From the NCBI RefSeq assembly GCF_038784515.1, contig NZ_CP152376.1, forward strand, positions 2,604,001 through 2,668,000: a stretch of 64,000 nt of DNA, in the 5' to 3' direction. The translations under genes were made by a program, and so were the position numbers. Positions 43,239 through 52,293 of the stretch are shown here, piece by piece (position 1 is the first letter of the stretch; each line of letters starts with the position of its first letter). Below the pieces are notes generated by a model. That model had not been told where the DNA came from. It was given only the letters and a program-made list of their open reading frames with translations, and did no database searches. Source of the DNA: Rhodoferax sp. GW822-FHT02A01. GTDB lineage: Bacteria; Pseudomonadota; Gammaproteobacteria; Burkholderiales; Burkholderiaceae_C.

Positions 43239-44387
43239 TCAGGCGTCGCGCAGGAGGTTTCGGGCGATCACCAGTTGCTGGATCTGGGTGGTGCCTTCGA
43301 AGATGCGGAACAGACGCACATCGCGGTAGAAGCGCTCGATGCCGTATTCGGCCAGATAACCGGCACCGCCAAATATCTGCACGGCGCGGTCGGCCACGCG
43401 GCCGCACATCTCGGAAGCAAACATCTTGGCGCAGGCCGCCTCGGTGCTGACGTTGTGGCCGTCGTCGCGTCGGCGTGCGGCATCCAGCACCATGCAGCGC
43501 GCGGCATAGATGTCGGCATGGCTGTCGGCCAGCATGGCCTGTATCAGCTGGAACTCGCCGATGGCCTTTCCGAACTGCTTGCGCTCCTTGGCGTAGCGGA
43601 TCGCATCGCGCAGGATGCGCTCGGCTGCACCCACGCTGGCCGCGGCAATGTTGATGCGGCCCTTGTCCAGCACCTTCATGGCGGTCTTGAAGCCTATGCC
43701 TTCCACGCCGCCAATCAGGTTGGTTGCGGGCACGCGCACGTTGTCGAAGATCACGTCACAGGTGTGCGCTCCCTTCTGTCCCATCTTCTTGTCGATGGTG
43801 CCCAGTGACAACCCCGGTGTGCCCTTCTCGACGATGAAGGCAGAGATGCCGTCCGCGCCCTTGCGGGTTGTGTCGCTGCGCGCCATCACGGTGAAGATGC
43901 CGGCCTCGGGCGCGTTGGTGATGTAGCGCTTGGTGCCGTTGATCACATAGACGTCGCCCTCTCGGACTGCAGTGGTGCGCAGGCTGGCGGCGTCCGATCC
44001 GCTATCGGGTTCGGTGAGCGCAAACGATCCGATGATTTCACCGGTGGCAATGCGCGGCAGATAGAAGTCCTTCTGTGCCTGTGTGCCATCCAGCACGATG
44101 CCCTGTGCGCCTATGCCGTTGTTGGTGGCAAAGAGCGAGCGAAAGGCGGGCGAGGTCTGCGCCACCGCAAACCCGGCCAGCACTTCTTCTTCCATGGTCA
44201 AGCCCATGCCGCCATAGGCTTCGGGGATGGACATGCCAAAGAGACCCAGTTCCTTCATGTCCGCCACGACGTCGTCGGGAATCTGGTCGGTTTCGGCCAC
44301 CTGGGCTTCCAGCGGTACCAGACGTTCATTCACGAAGCGCGCAATGCTGTCTTGCAGCAGCTTGATGGTTTCCGGGTCTCTGATCAT
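43239..44387 (-). CDS. Acyl-CoA dehydrogenase (BadJ/PimC-D-like)
   Basis: 382-aa dehydrogenase with the standard base Glu364 in [11 protein letters not shown], unlike the two other acyl-CoA dehydrogenases in this window. FAD and substrate blocks are [23 protein letters not shown] and [12 protein letters not shown]. Located between etfB and badI, it is a candidate for dehydrogenating pimeloyl-CoA after ring opening; the similarly placed badJ of Rhodopseudomonas has no settled role. Glutaryl-CoA dehydrogenase is less likely because the usual Arg-rich pocket is not evident. Confidence 0.9.
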   Translation of the reverse strand: MIRDPETIKLLQDSIARFVNERLVPLEAQVAETDQIPDDVVADMKELGLFGMSIPEAYGGMGLTMEEEVLAGFAVAQTSPAFRSLFATNNGIGAQGIVLDGTQAQKDFYLPRIATGEIIGSFALTEPDSGSDAASLRTTAVREGDVYVINGTKRYITNAPEAGIFTVMARSDTTRKGADGISAFIVEKGTPGLSLGTIDKKMGQKGAHTCDVIFDNVRVPATNLIGGVEGIGFKTAMKVLDKGRINIAAASVGAAERILRDAIRYAKERKQFGKAIGEFQLIQAMLADSHADIYAARCMVLDAARRRDDGHNVSTEAACAKMFASEMCGRVADRAVQIFGGAGYLAEYGIERFYRDVRLFRIFEGTTQIQQLVIARNLLRDA

Positions 44388-44411
44388 GGTGTCATCCTGT
44401 GCGTGGTGGGT

Positions 44412-45194
44412 CTACTTGGCGTACTTGCGGAAGTCGGGCTTGCGCTTTTCACGGAAGGCATTGCCGCCTTCGGCAGACTCTTCGGTCTGGTAATACATTT
44501 TCAACGCATGCATGGCCAGGCCTCCCATGCCGCGGATCATTTCGGTGTCCACGTTGAAGGACTTCTTGGCCAATGCCAGTGCGGTGGGACTCTTCTCCAG
44601 GATCTCGTCGCACCATTTGCGCACTTCGGCGTCGAGCTGGTCGGCTGGCACCACGGCGTTGACCAGTCCCATCTGAAGCGCCTCCTGCGCGCTGTAGCGG
44701 CGGCACAAGTACCAGATTTCACGGGCCTTCTTTTCGCCGACCACGCGTGCCAGCAGGGCGGTGCCAAAGCCGGGGTCGACCGAGCCGACCTTGGGGCCGA
44801 CCTGGCCCAACTGGGCATTCTCGGAGGCGATGGCCAAGTCACAGATGGTGACCAGCACATTGCCGCCGCCGATGGCAAAGCCATTCACGCGGGCGATGAC
44901 GGGTTTGTTGCAGTCGCGGATGGCGCTTTGCATTTCTTCCACCGGCAGGCCGATCACGCCGCGGCCACCATAGCCGCCGTCCTGCGTGCCCTGGTCACCG
45001 CCGGTGCAGAAGGCCTTTTCGCCTGCGCCGGTGAGCACCACCACGCCCACGCTGCGGTCAAAGTCCGCGTCCTTGAAGGCGCTGATGATCTCTTCGCAGG
45101 TGTTGGCTGTGAAGGCGTTGTAGGCCTTGGGCCGGTTGATGGTGATGGTGGCAATGCCGTCTGCCTTGGTGTAGAGGATGTCGGTGTAGTTCAT
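44412..45194 (-). CDS. badI: 2-Ketocyclohexanecarboxyl-CoA hydrolase
   Basis: 260 aa, exactly the size of Rhodopseudomonas BadI. This MenB-like crotonase cleaves the ring of 2-oxocyclohexanecarboxyl-CoA to pimeloyl-CoA. Typical segments are AFCTGGDQG, GGYGGRG, GGGNVLVTICDLAIA and GQVGPKVGSVDPGFG, with WYLCRRYSAQEAL. MenB shares these, but the adjacent badH, aliA/aliB and badK homologues make BadI the better call. It is 34 bases downstream of badH. Confidence 0.9.
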   Translation of the reverse strand: MNYTDILYTKADGIATITINRPKAYNAFTANTCEEIISAFKDADFDRSVGVVVLTGAGEKAFCTGGDQGTQDGGYGGRGVIGLPVEEMQSAIRDCNKPVIARVNGFAIGGGNVLVTICDLAIASENAQLGQVGPKVGSVDPGFGTALLARVVGEKKAREIWYLCRRYSAQEALQMGLVNAVVPADQLDAEVRKWCDEILEKSPTALALAKKSFNVDTEMIRGMGGLAMHALKMYYQTEESAEGGNAFREKRKPDFRKYAK

Positions 45195-45228
45195 GGGGTT
45201 TCCTTGTGCATGTTGAAGGGGATGGGGA

Positions 45229-45996
45229 TCAGCCGACCATGGTCAGTCCGCCGGACACGCTTATGACCTGGCCGGTGATGAAGGCCGCGTCGTCGCTGGC
45301 CAGGAAGGAAATGGCGCCGGGAAGATCGGCGGGTTGGCCCAGGCGGCCGAAGGGAATGGCGCGGGCCAGGCCCTGACGCAGCTTGTCGGCTTGCTCGCCT
45401 TCGCCGGCAAAGTCGGCGAACAGGGCGGTGTCGGTCGGGCCGGGGCAGACCACGTTCACATTGATCTGCTTGCGTGCCAGTTCACGTGCGATGGTCTTGG
45501 AGAACGCAATCATTCCGCCTTTGCACAGCGCATACACGGCTTCGCCGGTGGAGCCCACGCGTGCCGCGTCCGAGGCCACATTCACCACACGGCCGCGGCC
45601 ACGCTCGGACATGCCGGCCAGCACGGCGTGGTGCATGTACAGCGAGCCGTAGAGGTTGATGGCCACGATCTGTTCCCACAGCGCCTTGTCGGTCTTGAGG
45701 AAATTGCCCGCACGGTCCCAGCCGGCGTTGTTCACCAGCACGTCGATGGGGCCCAGTGCCGCTTCAATGCGGGCTACACCGGCTACCACCTGGTCCTGCT
45801 TGGTGAGGTCCAGCGCGAAGGCCTGGGCCGTTCCACCAGCGACGACGATTTCTTTCACCACCGCATCGGCCGCGGCCTGGTTGATGTCCACCACGGCTAC
45901 CTTGGCACCTTCTTCGCCGAACCGTTTGCAGGTTGCTGCACCAATGCCGCCGGCGCCGCCGGTGACCAGTACGACTTTGTCTTTCAATCCACGCAT
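45229..45996 (-). CDS. badH: 2-Hydroxycyclohexanecarboxyl-CoA dehydrogenase
   Basis: 255-aa SDR oxidising the 2-hydroxyl made by BadK so that BadI can open the ring. Cofactor loop TGGAGGIG; NNAGWDRAGNF; DAARVGSTGEAVYALCKGG with the Tyr/Lys pair; NVVCPGPTDTALFADF; and the end FITGQVISVSGGLTMVG. From memory these blocks follow the BadH protein closely. It is the first gene of the minus-strand operon running to 37771 and is divergent from the MarR gene. Confidence 0.92.
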   Translation of the reverse strand: MRGLKDKVVLVTGGAGGIGAATCKRFGEEGAKVAVVDINQAAADAVVKEIVVAGGTAQAFALDLTKQDQVVAGVARIEAALGPIDVLVNNAGWDRAGNFLKTDKALWEQIVAINLYGSLYMHHAVLAGMSERGRGRVVNVASDAARVGSTGEAVYALCKGGMIAFSKTIARELARKQINVNVVCPGPTDTALFADFAGEGEQADKLRQGLARAIPFGRLGQPADLPGAISFLASDDAAFITGQVISVSGGLTMVG

Positions 45997-46095
45997 TGCT
46001 ATCTCCTGTTAAAAAGTAAAAATTGATCTGCAGGGGTGGAGGCTTCCATTACCATCGCCCCTGATTCATTCCATTCACGTCTGCGAAACCGTTCC

Positions 46096-46566
46096 ATGTC
46101 CGACCTTCGCTCCGAAAAAGACCACGCCGTTCACGAGATCAACAACCGTCTGTTCTTTCGCCTTTTTCAGGTGGCGAACACCTTGCACACCAAGGGCACG
46201 CAGGCGATTGAGGAGTTCGGTGTGACGACGCAGCAGTGGTCGGTGTTGGGTGCCCTGTCGCGCCCGCAGGCAGAAGAGGGCATGTCCATCAACGACTTGT
46301 CGCGGCTGCTGCTGGTGAGCCGCCAGAACCTCACCGGCGTGCTCTCGCGGCTGGAACGCGACGGGCTGATCGAGCGCGCCACCAACGAAGAGGACCGGCG
46401 CTCGCGCAAGGTCAAGCTCAGCAAGCAGGGGCAGGCCTTGTGGCTCAAGCTGCAGGACCCGATCCACCAGTTCTATGACAAGGCCTTGAAGGACCTGTCG
46501 TTTGATGACCGACTGGCGTTCATCCACTACTTCACCAAGTTGCAGACCAATATGTCCAAGCTCTGA
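46096..46566 (+). CDS. badR: MarR-family regulator (BadR-like)
   Basis: 156-aa winged-helix repressor, with HTH region SINDLSRLLLVSRQNLTGVL and wing ERATNEEDRRSRKVKLS. It is divergent from badH and convergent with aliB, the place where BadR sits among the cyclohexanecarboxylate genes of Rhodopseudomonas. BadR responds to cyclohex-1-enecarboxyl-CoA there; the same effector is inferred. The ATG at 46096 is chosen; an in-frame GTG at 46036 would add 20 residues without family support. The symbol rests on context and family. Confidence 0.82.
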   Translation: MSDLRSEKDHAVHEINNRLFFRLFQVANTLHTKGTQAIEEFGVTTQQWSVLGALSRPQAEEGMSINDLSRLLLVSRQNLTGVLSRLERDGLIERATNEEDRRSRKVKLSKQGQALWLKLQDPIHQFYDKALKDLSFDDRLAFIHYFTKLQTNMSKL

Positions 46567-46585
46567 GGCGTTCATCGCTCAGGCC

Positions 46586-47734
46586 TCAGGTCAGACGCAT
46601 GCCCGATTTTTCGCGGGCAATGATCATCTTCATGATGTTGGCGGTGCCGTCGCCAATCTGCAGGCCCAGCACGTCGCGGTAGCGTTGCGCAAACGCGTAG
46701 TCACTGGCATAGCCGCCGTGGCCGTGGGTCAGCAGGCACTGGTGGATGATTTCGCAGGCCAGCTTGGGCCCCCACCATTTGCACATGGCCGCTTCGGCCG
46801 AGTGGGGCCTGCCGTTGTCCTTGAGCCAGAGGGTGCGCAGGCAGTGCCAGCGCAGTGATTCCAGATAGGTCTCGCTCTCGGCGAGCGGGAAGCTCACGCC
46901 CTGGCGCTCGATGATGGACAGGCCGAAGGTCTCGCGGCCTTTGGCGTATTCCCAGGCCTCGTCCAGCGAGGCGCGGGCCACACCCAGGCACTGCAGGCCT
47001 ATCAATGCGCGGCTGTAGTCAAAGCCCTGCATCACTTGAATAAAGCCCTTGCCCTCGGTGCCCAGCATGTGGTCGGCGGGCACACGCACGTTGTCAAAGA
47101 AGATGGAGCCACGGCCCACCGCACGGGTACCCACGTCGTCAAACGCAGTACGGGTCAGGCCGGGCAGGTCCATGGGCACCAGAAAGGCACTGATGCCCTT
47201 GGCGCCATCGGCATCGCTGCCGGTGCGGGCAAACACCACGGCCACATCCGACTGGTCAGCCAGGGAGATGGACGTCTTCTCGCCATTGATGACGAAGTGA
47301 TCGCCATCGCGTACCGCCTTGAGTTTGAGACGGGCTGCATCGGAGCCGGCGCTGGGCTCGGTCAGGGCAATAGCCACCAGTTGGTCGCCAGCCAATATGG
47401 GCCGGAGCCAGCGCTCCTTGAGAAACTCCTGGGCATGGGTGGAGATGATCTGGCCGCACAGCGAGGTCAGCAGATTGATGTACGACATGTTGAAGTCGCC
47501 ATAGGCAATCTGCTCCAGCAGCAGGCCGCTGGTGACACAGTCCACACCAATGCCGCCATATTGCTCAGGCAGCTCCGGCCCCAGAAAGCCCAGGTCTCCC
47601 ATGGCCTTGACCATGGCGCGGTCCACGCGACCACTCTTGTCCCCTGCCTTGTAGCCCGGTGCCAGCTTTTGCACCGCAAAACGGCGCGCACTGTCGACCA
47701 GTGCCTGCTGGTCATCGCTGATTTGAAAGTCCAT
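46586..47734 (-). CDS. aliB: Cyclohexanecarboxyl-CoA dehydrogenase
   Basis: 382-aa acyl-CoA dehydrogenase forming cyclohex-1-enecarboxyl-CoA. It starts MDFQISDDQQALVDSARRFA, has ALTEPSAGSDAARL and ends with RDVLGLQIGDGTANIMKMI, where Asp362 occupies the Glu position of ordinary enzymes. The segment LLTSLCGQIISTHAQEFL and the placement opposite aliA support AliB. Divergent from aliA across 288 bp of AT-rich DNA with several palindromes. Electrons would go to the nearby ETF. Confidence 0.88.
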   Translation of the reverse strand: MDFQISDDQQALVDSARRFAVQKLAPGYKAGDKSGRVDRAMVKAMGDLGFLGPELPEQYGGIGVDCVTSGLLLEQIAYGDFNMSYINLLTSLCGQIISTHAQEFLKERWLRPILAGDQLVAIALTEPSAGSDAARLKLKAVRDGDHFVINGEKTSISLADQSDVAVVFARTGSDADGAKGISAFLVPMDLPGLTRTAFDDVGTRAVGRGSIFFDNVRVPADHMLGTEGKGFIQVMQGFDYSRALIGLQCLGVARASLDEAWEYAKGRETFGLSIIERQGVSFPLAESETYLESLRWHCLRTLWLKDNGRPHSAEAAMCKWWGPKLACEIIHQCLLTHGHGGYASDYAFAQRYRDVLGLQIGDGTANIMKMIIAREKSGMRLT

Positions 47735-48022
47735 CCGTTTGCTCCTTTTGTGATGTTTTGAAGTTTAGGCAGTTTGGTGCATATAAGTAAATATCTTTAC
47801 ATAAAATGCTATTTGGGTGTTTGTGATGCGATGTGCAGGCCTTCTCTCGAAAATGCCCACAAAAATAATAAACAAGAGTGAAAAACACTAGGGAAAATAC
47901 TTAGATAAATCTTCAGAAAAGTTGGTTCCGGCCTATTGCGGAAAATCATTTACGACAATACATTGTCTCAATACCGGCGACGCTTTCCTTTTTCGACGTC
48001 CGCCGCCATAGTGGAGACCCGC
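47735..48022. promoter_or_regulatory. Divergent aliB/aliA promoter region with palindromes
   Basis: 288 bp, far more AT-rich than its flanks. Noted: GTAAA-TATC-TTTAC (47787-47800), the near-perfect palindrome GACAATACATTGTC (47954-47967, 56 bases before aliA), and a good ribosome site GGAGA (48013-48017) for aliA. The word AAGTAAA at the first site recurs at 46014-46020 between badH and the MarR gene. These fit MarR-type operators, but binding is untested. Confidence 0.5.
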
Positions 48023-49651
48023 ATGCAATTTGATCCCGTACTCATCGCTGGACGCCTCAAGGCCATGACCGAAGCCGGTTACTGGCGCAACCAGACCATC
48101 AACGACTTCATGGCCCAGGCACTGCGCGAGTGTCCTGACAAGCCCGCCGTAGTGGGCTACCGGAGTGACCGTGCAGACGCTGCGCGCCTGAGCTATAGCG
48201 AGTTGGAGTCACGCGTGGTGCGCATTGCGCGCAACTTCACCCGTCTGGGTGTGGGGCACTCCGACGTGGTGAGCTTTCAGTTGCCCAACTGGTGGGAGTT
48301 CATTGCCGTGGCATTGGCATGTGCGCGGGTGGGGGCGGTGGCCAATCCGATCATGCCGATCTTCCGCCAGCGCGAACTCAAGTTCATGCTGGACTTCGGC
48401 GAGTCCCGGCTGTTCATCGTGCCCAAGCGCTACAAGGGTTTTGATTACGAAGACATGGCCCACGACCTGTTGCCTCAACTGGAAGCAAAGCCGCGACTGG
48501 TGGTGGTGGACGGTCAAGGGCAAGACAGTTTTGAGCACGCCTTGCTGGCCGATACCGACACGGCGCTGCCGACCACCACACTGGGGTCCAACGATGTGTC
48601 GCTGCTGATGTACACATCAGGCACCACCGGCGAGCCCAAAGGCGTGACCCACACGTCCAACACCCTGTTCTCCAATCTGCACGGTTTCATTGGCGCTTAC
48701 CACCTGGGTCGTGATGACGTCATCCTGGGCGCTTCGCCCATGGCCCACCTGACCGGCTTCGGCTATCTGGCGATGATTCCGCTCATCCTCAACGCCACCA
48801 CCGTGCTGCAGGACATCTGGGATGCCAAGCAGGCGCTGGAGTTGGTGCGCCGGGAGGGCGTCAGTTTCAGCATGGCATCCAGCCCCTTTGTCTCCGACCT
48901 GTGTGCGGCGGCCGAAGCGGGCGGCCCGGTATCGCCACGCTTTACCAATTTCTGTTGTGCCGGTGCGCCGATTCCTCCGGTGCTGATTGAACGCGCCTTG
49001 CGCGTGCTGGGCTTGCGCGTGAGCTCGGCCTGGGGCATGACGGAGTGCGGCGCCGTGACCGTTACCGAGCCCGAGCGCACCAGCGAGAAGTCCGGCAGCA
49101 CCGATGGCAAGCCGCTCGACGGCATTGAGGTGAAGGTGGTGGATGCCGACGGCAAGCCTTTGCCCACCGGGCAGACCGGCGCATTGCTGGTGCGGGGCAA
49201 CTCGCTGTTCGCGGGCTATCTGAAACGCCCGCACTTGAACGCCACCGATGCCGATGGCTGGTTTGAAACCGGGGACATGGCCTACATCGATGCCGAGGGC
49301 TATATCCGCATCAATGGCCGCAGCAAGGATCTGATCATTCGTGGCGGCGAGAACATTCCGGTGATGGAAATCGAGAACCTGCTCTACAAGCATCCGGCCG
49401 TGGCCATGGTGGCCATCGTGGGTTATCCCGATGCGCGCCTGGGCGAGCGTGCCTGCGCCTTTGTCACGCTGCGCCCGGGCCACAGCTTTTCGCTGGAGGA
49501 GATGAGCCGCTATCTATCCGAACATCAGGTCACCCGCCAATACCATCCTGAGCGCCTGGAGCTGATGGAAGACCTGCCCAAGACGCCCAGCGGCAAACTG
49601 CAGAAGTTCAAGCTGCGCGAGTCGGCCAAGGTCTTTGGAGGTCAGGCATGA
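48023..49651 (+). CDS. aliA: Cyclohexanecarboxylate-CoA ligase
   Basis: 542-aa AMP-forming acyl-CoA synthetase activating cyclohexanecarboxylate. Phosphate loop MYTSGTTGEPKGV; A5 region SSAWGMTECGAVT; A8 hinge ETGDMAYIDAEGY with INGRSKD; catalytic Lys in PKTPSGKLQKFKL. The ATG at 48023 has GGAGA 5 bases upstream; the frame is open to a TTG at 47936 within the AT-rich promoter, which I reject. It overlaps badK by 4 bases, and divergent aliB supports the ring-acid assignment over a fatty acid. Confidence 0.88.
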   Translation: MQFDPVLIAGRLKAMTEAGYWRNQTINDFMAQALRECPDKPAVVGYRSDRADAARLSYSELESRVVRIARNFTRLGVGHSDVVSFQLPNWWEFIAVALACARVGAVANPIMPIFRQRELKFMLDFGESRLFIVPKRYKGFDYEDMAHDLLPQLEAKPRLVVVDGQGQDSFEHALLADTDTALPTTTLGSNDVSLLMYTSGTTGEPKGVTHTSNTLFSNLHGFIGAYHLGRDDVILGASPMAHLTGFGYLAMIPLILNATTVLQDIWDAKQALELVRREGVSFSMASSPFVSDLCAAAEAGGPVSPRFTNFCCAGAPIPPVLIERALRVLGLRVSSAWGMTECGAVTVTEPERTSEKSGSTDGKPLDGIEVKVVDADGKPLPTGQTGALLVRGNSLFAGYLKRPHLNATDADGWFETGDMAYIDAEGYIRINGRSKDLIIRGGENIPVMEIENLLYKHPAVAMVAIVGYPDARLGERACAFVTLRPGHSFSLEEMSRYLSEHQVTRQYHPERLELMEDLPKTPSGKLQKFKLRESAKVFGGQA

Positions 49652-50424
49652 GCGCCGCTGCGGTGTTGAGCGAGGTGCGTGGGCGTGTCGGCATCATCAC
49701 GCTGAACCGCCCCGAAGCCATGAACGCACTCAATGATGCGGTGATGGATGGCTTGCGCGACGCGCTCAACGCGTTCGAGGCAGATGCCAACATTGGTTGC
49801 GTGGTTCTGACGGGCAGCGAGAAAGTGTTTGCTGCCGGGGCCGATATCGTGGCCATGCAGAACATGGAATACGCCGATGCCTATGGCAGTGATTTCATCA
49901 CGCGCAATTGGGAGCGCCTGCGTACCTTTCGCAAACCGGTGATTGCGGCCGTGGCAGGTTTTGCCCTGGGCGGCGGGTGCGAGCTGGCCATGATGTGCGA
50001 CATGGTATTTGCCGCCGAGACGGCACGCTTTGGCCAGCCCGAAATCAAGATAGGCACCATTCCCGGAGCAGGCGGCACGCAGCGCCTGCCACGGGCAGTA
50101 GGTAAAGCCTTGGCCATGGACCTGTGCCTGAGCGGGCGCCTGATGGATGCCAACGAGGCTTTGCGCGCTGGTTTGGTGTCACGCGTGCTGCCTGCGGATG
50201 AATTGCTCAGCGTCGCGCTACGTACGGCTGAAAAGATAGCCGGCTTCTCACTGCCCGCGCTGATGATGATGAAGGAGTCGGTCAACCGTGCCTACGAATC
50301 GTCACTGAGCGAAGGCATTCTGTTTGAGCGGCGCACCTTGCATGCCACCTTTGCCCTGGCTGACCAGAAGGAAGGCATGCAGGCCTTCGTACAGAAACGC
50401 GAGCCGCGTTTCATCCATCGTTAA
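49648..50424 (+). CDS. badK: Cyclohex-1-enecarboxyl-CoA hydratase
   Basis: 258-aa enoyl-CoA hydratase/isomerase adding water to cyclohex-1-enecarboxyl-CoA. The two catalytic Glu residues are in GGGCELAMMCDMV and [24 protein letters not shown] precedes the ATG by 5 bases within the end of aliA. As the only single-domain hydratase next to aliA/aliB it fills the BadK step; sequence alone would allow a general crotonase. Confidence 0.87.
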   Translation: MSAAAVLSEVRGRVGIITLNRPEAMNALNDAVMDGLRDALNAFEADANIGCVVLTGSEKVFAAGADIVAMQNMEYADAYGSDFITRNWERLRTFRKPVIAAVAGFALGGGCELAMMCDMVFAAETARFGQPEIKIGTIPGAGGTQRLPRAVGKALAMDLCLSGRLMDANEALRAGLVSRVLPADELLSVALRTAEKIAGFSLPALMMMKESVNRAYESSLSEGILFERRTLHATFALADQKEGMQAFVQKREPRFIHR

Positions 50425-50597
50425 GCCCCACACGCCAGCGCCGCCGACCTAGGGAAAACGCTCCCAGGGCCGTGCATGAAATGTCCGGTTATTGGCACGA
50501 AACGTTGCAGCACTTGTCCGGGTGGCGCCACAAAATTCGGCACCTTTGGCACAGCCCCAAGACTTGCTGTTCCGCCCCTATTTTATAACGAGACACA

Positions 50598-51404
50598 ATG
50601 ACTCTTGCAGACACCACCGTAGCCATCGTGACCGGCGCCGCCGACGGCATCGGCTGGGCTACGGCACAGGCGCTGGCACGCGACGGCCACACCGTGGTGT
50701 TGCTGGACCTGCGTGCGGATGCGGTGCAGGCCCGCGCCGCCGAATTGGGTGCCGCCCATATGGCCATGGCCTGTGACGTCACCGATGACGCCAGCGTGAC
50801 GTCGGCAGTGCAGGTCGTGGTGGCCCGATTTGGACGAGTGGATGTGTTGGTGAACAACGCTGGCATTGGTGACCAGGCCGGCGCCACGATAGACCAGAAC
50901 AGCGCTGCATTCGATCGGGTTCTGGCCGTGCATCTGCGAGGCACGTTTCTGATGAGCCAGGCCGTGGGTCGTGTGATGCTGCAGGCGCAAGTGCCCGTGG
51001 GGCAGCAGCGCGGTGCCATTGTCAACCTGGGCTCTATTGCCAGCACCGTCGGCTTGCCTATGCGCAATGCCTACAGCGCTGCCAAGGCCGGTGTGCTGGG
51101 CATGACCCGGGCGCTGGCCAGCGAGTGGGCACGCAGCGGCATCCGTGTGAATGCGGTGGCACCCGGCTACGTGAACACGGCACTGGTGGCCGACCTCCAC
51201 CGCAAGGGCATGCTCGATGCGCGTGGCATTGCCCACCGCACGCCGTTGGGCCGCATGGCCGAGCCGGCGGAAATTGCCGATGCCATCTGCTTTCTGGCCT
51301 CGCGCCGCGCCAGCTACATCACCGGCATCGTGTTGCCGGTGGACGGTGGCTGGACCTGCTTCGGCGCGCCGGAATCGGCGCTGGCCGAACTTCCCTCTGC
51401 ATAA
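50598..51404 (+). CDS. SDR-family oxidoreductase upstream of Liv transporter
   Basis: 268-aa SDR: TGAADGIG, NNAG, catalytic YSAAK in NAYSAAKAGVLG, closing YITGIVLPVDGG. It follows badK by 173 bases that contain three GGCAC words but no clear promoter, and it precedes the livH-like gene by 27 bases. It may oxidise a hydroxylated ring acid imported by the transporter. It is not a second badH judging by its different C-terminus (GGWTCFGAPESALAELP). Confidence 0.88.
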   Translation: MTLADTTVAIVTGAADGIGWATAQALARDGHTVVLLDLRADAVQARAAELGAAHMAMACDVTDDASVTSAVQVVVARFGRVDVLVNNAGIGDQAGATIDQNSAAFDRVLAVHLRGTFLMSQAVGRVMLQAQVPVGQQRGAIVNLGSIASTVGLPMRNAYSAAKAGVLGMTRALASEWARSGIRVNAVAPGYVNTALVADLHRKGMLDARGIAHRTPLGRMAEPAEIADAICFLASRRASYITGIVLPVDGGWTCFGAPESALAELPSA

Positions 51405-51431
51405 AAAGATGATGAAAAAACGGAGACCATT

Positions 51432-52283
51432 TTGCTGACGATCAATCTCTTCAACGGACTGACCTACGGCGCATTGCTGATCGTGATGTGCTCAGGGCTG
51501 GCCCTCATCTACGGACTGCGCCGGGTGGTGAACTTCGCGCACGGCTCGCTCTACATGCTGGGTGCCTACATCGGCTACTCCATTGCCGGCGCCAGCAACT
51601 TCTGGGTGGCGCTGGTGGGTGCACCGCTGGTGATGGCTTCGTTGGGCGTGCTGCTGGACCGCTACGGCTTTCGCCTCTTGCAGGACCGCGACCCGCTCAC
51701 CGTGGTGCTGGTCACCTTCGGCCTGTTGCTGGTGATCGAAGACTTCGTGCAAACCGTGTGGGGCAAGAGCAATCTGTCGGTGCAGGCACCGGCTGCGCTG
51801 AACTTTTCGGTGGACCTGTGGGGCACACCCGTGCCGGCCTACCGCATCGCGGTGATTGCCGTTGGTCTGGCCGTGGCGCTGGGCTTAAGCCTGTGGCTGC
51901 GCTACTCCAAGGTGGGCCTGTTTGTGCGCGCCTCCAGCACCGACCCCACGACCACGGCCATGCAGGGCGTGAACACCGATGCCCTGAGCGCTGGCGTGGT
52001 GGGACTGGGTACCGCACTGGCGGGTTTGGCCGGGGTGGTGGCGGCGCCGTTTCTGTCGCTCTCGCCCAGCATGAGCAGCGACGTGATCATCGATTCCTTC
52101 GTGGTGGTGGTGGTGGGCGGCCTGGGCTCGCTGGCCGGTGCCTTTGTGGCCGCTCTGGTGTTGGGCATGGTGCAGTCGCTGGGCGCGGTCTATCTGCCCG
52201 ATGAGTCTGCCGTGCTGCCCTTCGCCATCATGGTGGGCATCCTGATCTGGAAGCCCGCAGGTTTTGCCGGTAGCCGTACCTGA
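51432..52283 (+). CDS. Branched-chain-type ABC permease (LivH family)
   Basis: 283-aa inner-membrane permease, about eight hydrophobic segments. Opening NLFNGLTYGALLIVMCSGLA, RVVNFAHGSLYMLGAY and VVVVVGGLGSLAGAFVAALV are family marks. Start codon is TTG with GGAGA 5 bases upstream (51422-51426), which may lower expression. It is first of a complete importer. Such systems also carry benzoate, cyclohexanecarboxylate and other aromatic or alicyclic acids; the catabolic neighbours favour that here. Confidence 0.92.
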   Translation: MLTINLFNGLTYGALLIVMCSGLALIYGLRRVVNFAHGSLYMLGAYIGYSIAGASNFWVALVGAPLVMASLGVLLDRYGFRLLQDRDPLTVVLVTFGLLLVIEDFVQTVWGKSNLSVQAPAALNFSVDLWGTPVPAYRIAVIAVGLAVALGLSLWLRYSKVGLFVRASSTDPTTTAMQGVNTDALSAGVVGLGTALAGLAGVVAAPFLSLSPSMSSDVIIDSFVVVVVGGLGSLAGAFVAALVLGMVQSLGAVYLPDESAVLPFAIMVGILIWKPAGFAGSRT

Positions 52284-52293
52284 GGAGCACACC

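Noticed and set aside
44412-45194. Reading this gene as menB (naphthoate synthase)
   Set aside because: The motifs are shared, but length, BadH/AliA/AliB/BadK neighbours and absence of menaquinone genes favour BadI.
47936-48022. Longer AliA start at a TTG at 47936
   Set aside because: It would run through the AT-rich promoter and palindrome, and lacks a ribosome site, whereas 48023 has GGAGA.
50493-50509. TGGCACG...TTGCA resembling a sigma54 (-24/-12) promoter before the SDR at 50598
   Set aside because: GG and GC are separated by 11 bases instead of the required 10, and no sigma54 activator gene is nearby.
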